Of a stretch of DNA of 64,000 nt, positions 62,690-64,000 are shown one piece after another. Below the pieces are notes generated by a model. The model was given only the letters and a program-made list of their open reading frames with translations. It did not search any database and was not told the DNA's origin. This DNA is from Camarhynchus parvulus (Eukaryota > Chordata > Aves > Passeriformes > Thraupidae). Numbering within the stretch: the stretch's first letter is position 1; each line of letters opens with the position of its first letter. Position numbers and translations under genes: made by a program. The stretch is from assembly GCF_901933205.1 (NCBI RefSeq), contig NC_044578.1, positions 15,533,501 to 15,597,500 of the forward strand. The letters are read 5' to 3'.

Positions 62690-63560
62690 TGCCATCGAGG
62701 GCTCAGTCCCGCCAGGCACTGCCCGACTTCAGCGGAGCGCACTCTGAACAACTTCACCAGGGCCCGCTGGGCGTGTGCGCGAGGGTGATGGTGTGGATGT
62801 CTCGCCACTCCTCGTCCTGCAGCGACCTCAAGCATGACAGGGCCCGCCGCCAGAACACAAAATGGCGGCTGCCAGGGCTCAAAATGGCCGCCGCGCCGCC
62901 TCCCTCGTGACCCGGCCGAGCCAGGCCCCGTGCGCGGCGCCGTGCGCGGCGGGCCCGCCGGCCCAGTCACGTGACGCGCCGGCCGAGCCAATCGCCGCGC
63001 GCCGTGGCCGTGCGTGCAGCGCGCGGGTCCCGCCTCGCCTCGTTGTGGTGGAGGGCGCCATTGGGAGCCGCCGGAGCCGCCGCCACCTTCCCGCCAGCAG
63101 AGCCCGCCGCCGCCGCCATGGACTACGGGGAAGGTGAGGGCGCTCCCCCGCTGCACGGGCAGGGCCCGGCCGCCGCTGCCGCCGCGGGGCCCGGCCGTGA
63201 CTCAAAATGGCAGCGGCCTCTTTGTTACGCGCAGGACGGAGCCCCCCCTCACCCACGTCCTCGTCCTCCTCCCCGCAGCCACTGCCGGGCTGGGGGAGCT
63301 GCGGCGGCGGCCGGCGGCGGGAGGGCTGCGCGGGAGGAGGGCCCTCCCGGGGGTGGCGCGGGGGGCGGGCAGCGCGGGCCGGGGGCGACGCTCCGCGGGC
63401 CGAGGCGCCCTGGGGGCGCGGGGCGAGCGGGGGGCGAGGGGGCGGCGGCGGGTGGGGGGCGCGGGCAGAGCCGGGGGGAGCTCGGGGCGAGCTCTTTGAG
63501 GGGGTCGTGTCAGGAGCCTGGAGATCCGACAGGAGAGAGAGCCGCCTCTTGGTGCGGCTC
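62690..63560. promoter_or_regulatory. ZNF326: CpG island and promoter of the putative ZNF326
   Basis: Very high GC and dense CpG sequence spans the last kilobase before and after the ATG at 63118. Visible elements are CAAAATGGCGGC at 62858-62869 and CAAAATGGCCGCC at 62880-62892 (YY1-like), and GTCACGTGAC at 62966-62975 (a palindromic E-box of the USF/MYC class). Others are AGCCAATCG at 62986-62994 (CCAAT) and CCATTGG at 63058-63064 (inverted CCAAT), plus a third YY1-like CAAAATGGCAGC at 63203-63214 in intron 1. No TATA box is seen, as is usual for CpG-island housekeeping promoters. The start site is probably between about 62,990 and 63,080, but it cannot be fixed from sequence. Confidence 0.8.
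63118..63133 (+). CDS. ZNF326: First coding exon, probable ZNF326 (partial)
   Basis: The ATG sits in a near-perfect Kozak context (GCCGCCATGG). It is followed by codons for M-D-Y-G-E plus one base, and then AAG|GTGAGG, an excellent splice donor at 63134. Only this exon is inside the window. The assignment rests on three points: position and orientation directly downstream of LRRC8D, as in other vertebrates; a CpG-island housekeeping promoter; and resemblance to the start of human ZNF326 (M-D-F-E-D-D, as I recall it). ZNF326 (ZIRD) is a nuclear zinc-finger protein of the DBIRD complex that couples RNA polymerase II elongation to splicing. Five codons alone cannot prove identity, and another short-first-exon gene is possible. 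Confidence 0.6.
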
Positions 63561-64000
63561 CCTGTCTCTCCCCTCCAGCTCTTGCTAAGCACTAAGTCAT
63601 TCTCACTGACCCATCCTCTCCAGCTGAAGACAGAGATTGGAGATTCCCAGATACCCCCATGCATTGTGGTGTGAACATGCCCAGTGGGTCAGTCTCAGGT
63701 ATGAGCTATAAATACGTCTAACCTGTAAAAAGAGTTGGGGCTGAACAATCAGTGTTAACAAAAACAAAAAAGGAAACGGGTGTTTTAAAGTGCGTGACAT
63801 GGTTTAAGTGCTCATGTTGTTTTCTGGAGGAGTTGTAACTGTCTGGGAGTGAGACTTGATTTTCATCTTGGGCATGTCAACATGAACTGCACGTTCCAAG
63901 TGAAAAATTGTGAGATAAAGGAGTGGGGATGGGGGGATGGGGTAGAAATACAGACTTCTCTTAAGATCATGGTTTTTTTTTACATAAACCAGTATATTCT
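63134..64000 (+). other. Start of intron 1 of the putative ZNF326
   Basis: This begins with the donor GTGAGG. The first 350 bases remain GC-rich, with dense G runs on the plus strand (63,355-63,490), and then composition drops to AT-rich. I see no second exon before the window ends. Frames of 150-260 codons in this segment, on both strands, are by-products of the GC-rich composition: they are Pro/Arg/Gly/Ala-rich without domains. Confidence 0.55.

Noticed and set aside
62879..63664. A 261-codon minus-strand frame across the CpG island
   Set aside because: It is Pro/Arg/Ala/Gly-rich and arises because GC-rich sequence has few stops. It runs antisense through the promoter, exon 1 and G-rich intron, and shows no domain.
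62971..63674. Overlapping plus-strand frames of 155-205 codons around the ZNF326 ATG
   Set aside because: They read straight through the strong splice donor at 63134 and start in other frames or upstream of the Kozak ATG. Their low-complexity composition is explained by GC richness.

Overview
The window looks like vertebrate nuclear DNA, most likely from a bird. It is intron- and spacer-rich and AT-leaning, with very low coding density. It carries several short, 5'-truncated CR1 LINE remnants with the typical 'TCATAGAATCAT' start when read in reverse, and two CpG islands near the right end. There are no operons, CRISPR arrays, phage genes or intact mobile elements.

Layout: (1) 1-40,626 has no convincing protein-coding exon. 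It is best read as intron and/or 5' flank of the next gene. (2) 40,627-about 43,680 is the coding terminal exon of LRRC8D, a subunit of the volume-regulated anion channel. A splice acceptor lies 2 bases before the ATG, followed by an uninterrupted 853-codon frame and a short 3' UTR with a polyadenylation signal. (3) 43,722-about 60,500 is spacer with a CR1 copy directly behind LRRC8D, an older CR1/L3-like remnant, a short tandem duplication, a weak CpG cluster and an (AT)13 microsatellite. (4) 60,567-61,178 holds an unrecognised 203-codon minus-strand ORF, followed by a small CpG island at about 61,630-61,930. (5) About 62,690-63,560 is a strong CpG island with YY1-like, E-box and CCAAT motifs. 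It contains a Kozak ATG and five codons ending at a perfect splice donor. This is most probably exon 1 of ZNF326, the gene that follows LRRC8D in other amniotes; the rest of it lies beyond the right edge.

How the genes relate: LRRC8D and the putative ZNF326 lie in the same orientation, consistent with the conserved LRRC8B-LRRC8C-LRRC8D-ZNF326 order known from vertebrates, but they have no evident functional link. I found no clear new biological system. The items most worth checking are the minus-strand ORF with its own CpG island, a perfect 12-bp-arm hairpin inside the LRRC8D coding sequence that covers a donor-like GTAAGT, and the YY1/G-quadruplex arrangement around the ZNF326 promoter.
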